Positions 63,089 through 64,000 of a DNA stretch of 64,000 nucleotides are shown here, piece after piece. The first letter of the stretch is position 1. Each line of letters opens with the position of its first letter. The notes below the pieces were generated by a model, which saw nothing but the letters and a program-made list of their open reading frames with translations, was not told the origin of the DNA and ran no database searches. The stretch is from Hemileia vastatrix (taxonomy: Eukaryota; Basidiomycota; Pucciniomycetes; Pucciniales; Zaghouaniaceae), in NCBI GenBank assembly GCA_030280995.1, contig JASXTE010000009.1, positions 34,952,001 through 35,016,000 on the forward strand, in the 5' to 3' direction. Position numbers and translations under genes: made by a program.

Positions 63089-64000
63089 AGAATCTGATTC
63101 CTCTGAAATGAGGATAAAATAATTAATTTATTTTGGTTTTGCTTAATTTGGCCTCTATGTATTTGGTCAGGTTTTTTTTGTTTTTTCCAATGCTTATCAG
63201 TCTCTCTGGTTCAAGTCTCTATATAAAAAGAAAAAAATCTTAGTATAATGAAGATGGAAGAAAAGAAAAATTCAAGTGAAGATGGGTAATTTATTTAAAA
63301 GAAAATGAAGATAAAAATGAAGATTATTGGTTTTATTTCACCTCCAGCATGAGGTTAAACTGCAAAATTTTGTTTATAAATTGGATTTTTTTGGCTTTCA
63401 AGATCTTGATGGTTTTTTTAATGGTTTTGGTTTTTTATGGGAGAAGATTTGTGTTGGAAAATCCTTTTTGTTAGAAGGTAACCAGGGGTGGGGCTTATAG
63501 ATTTTATTTTGGCAAGTGTGGGGGTGACTGATGGGCTGGCTGCTCTATCAACAGTTACCCCATATTGTCTGTTTCCAACCCCTTCTCTTAATTTTGTTGA
63601 ATTCTAGTATTGGTTTTTTTTCTTTAACAGGTTTTTAGTCCACCATGACTTTAAACTGGAAATTCTTTTGGTCTTCAAGTGCTGGACCCCTCATGATGAT
63701 TGGTTTTGGTTTTTTTTGTGTTGAATGTTGTGTTTGTTAGAAGGTACCCAGGGGGGCCTCTAGATTTTATTTTGGCAAGTGTAGGGGTAATTGATGAGCT
63801 GGCTGCTCTGTAGAACAGTTACCCCATAATGTCTGTTTCAAGTATTTTGTTTGTCCTAGTTGAATCCTAGTTCTGGTTTTTGTTATTCAGGTTTTAGTCC
63901 ACTATGACTTTAAACTGGCTATGGACTGGCTTCTATATTTCCTTGGAGTGGCGGCGGATTACTGGTGGTCTCCCATCATTTTTACTTATCGGAGGGAGCC
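63089..64000 (+). other. X2 3' region with two conserved hairpins
   Basis: Noncoding. CCTC-CAGCAT-GAGG-TTAAACTG at 63341-63362. Hairpin GGGGTGACTG (63521-63530)/CAGTTACCCC (63552-63561) and AGTC motif at 63637; then GGGGTAATTG (63784-63793)/CAGTTACCCC (63816-63825) and AGTC motif at 63896. The two modules are 263 bp apart and match modules 1 and 2 of X. Confidence 0.75.

Larger units (their letters stand above)
60323..64000 (+). mobile_element. X2, non-autonomous relative of X (runs off the window)
   Basis: LTR 60323-61202, primer site, MITE, a gag-derived single frame, then directly the X-type 3' region with duplicated hairpin modules; no RT, RNase H or integrase. The layout suggests an internally deleted family that uses enzymes of X. 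Its 3' LTR and target duplication lie outside the window. Confidence 0.78.

Noticed and set aside
1..64000. Host genes, tRNA or rRNA genes
   Set aside because: No clover-leaf, rRNA-like or non-transposon protein was recognised by eye; a tRNAscan-SE and Rfam run would settle small RNAs.

Overview
The window is almost entirely transposable elements. No ordinary host gene, tRNA or rRNA was recognised. Short GT-AG introns (about 50-70 nt), Ty1/copia and chromodomain Ty3/gypsy elements, a PIF/Harbinger element with a rust-like SANT/NAM-type accessory protein, CACTA elements and high AT content point to a repeat-bloated basidiomycete, most likely a rust fungus (Pucciniales). The species cannot be read from the sequence. 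Element names used here (Copia-1/2/3, Gypsy-1, X, Y, X2, Y2) are working names.

Layout. (1) 1-13.45 kb: Copia-1 (+), split by Gypsy-1 (1314-11343, target duplication CAAGA). Gypsy-1 itself has three LTRs, and its RT-RNase H-integrase half is inverted. (2) From 13.45 kb: Copia-2 (+) abuts the 3' LTR of Copia-1. Its gag is split at 15.3 kb by Copia-3 (-, 15300-48867, duplication GTTCT, 176-bp LTRs). The left LTR of Copia-3 is split by X (+, 15410-42844, duplication ACGC). X carries further insertions: gypsy element Y in its 5' LTR (16065-24507, duplication ACAAC), a 5.6-kb CACTA-like element (31969-37596, duplication ATT) and a 261-bp CACTA-type MITE (37945-38205, duplication TAT) in its long 3' region. 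Copia-2 resumes at 48.87 kb and is further cut by a solo X LTR (51108-52201) and a Harbinger element (52353-56449). (3) 56.8-64 kb: unassigned AT-rich DNA, a decayed Y relative (Y2), and X2, a relative of X that keeps gag but shows no pol.

Empty sites can be rebuilt by joining flanks and comparing them with related copies in the same window, so the order of insertion is unusually clear. Many coding frames are long and broken mainly by single nonsense codons, most of them explicable as C-to-T changes (CAA, CAG or CGA to stop).

The most unusual content is in the two large gypsy families. Both carry spliced antisense genes between pol and the 3' LTR, encoding Cys-rich, Ser/Pro- or acid-rich proteins: one in Y, two in X, one of the latter starting inside the LTR. 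X and X2 also carry repeated hairpins whose arms change in a compensatory way between copies: a roughly 40-nt hairpin (five copies), a 14-nt hairpin followed by TAAACTG-like sequence (about 19 copies, some inside pol), and a paired-hairpin module (two copies). The CACTA ends similarly keep an 18-22 bp palindrome while its sequence changes.
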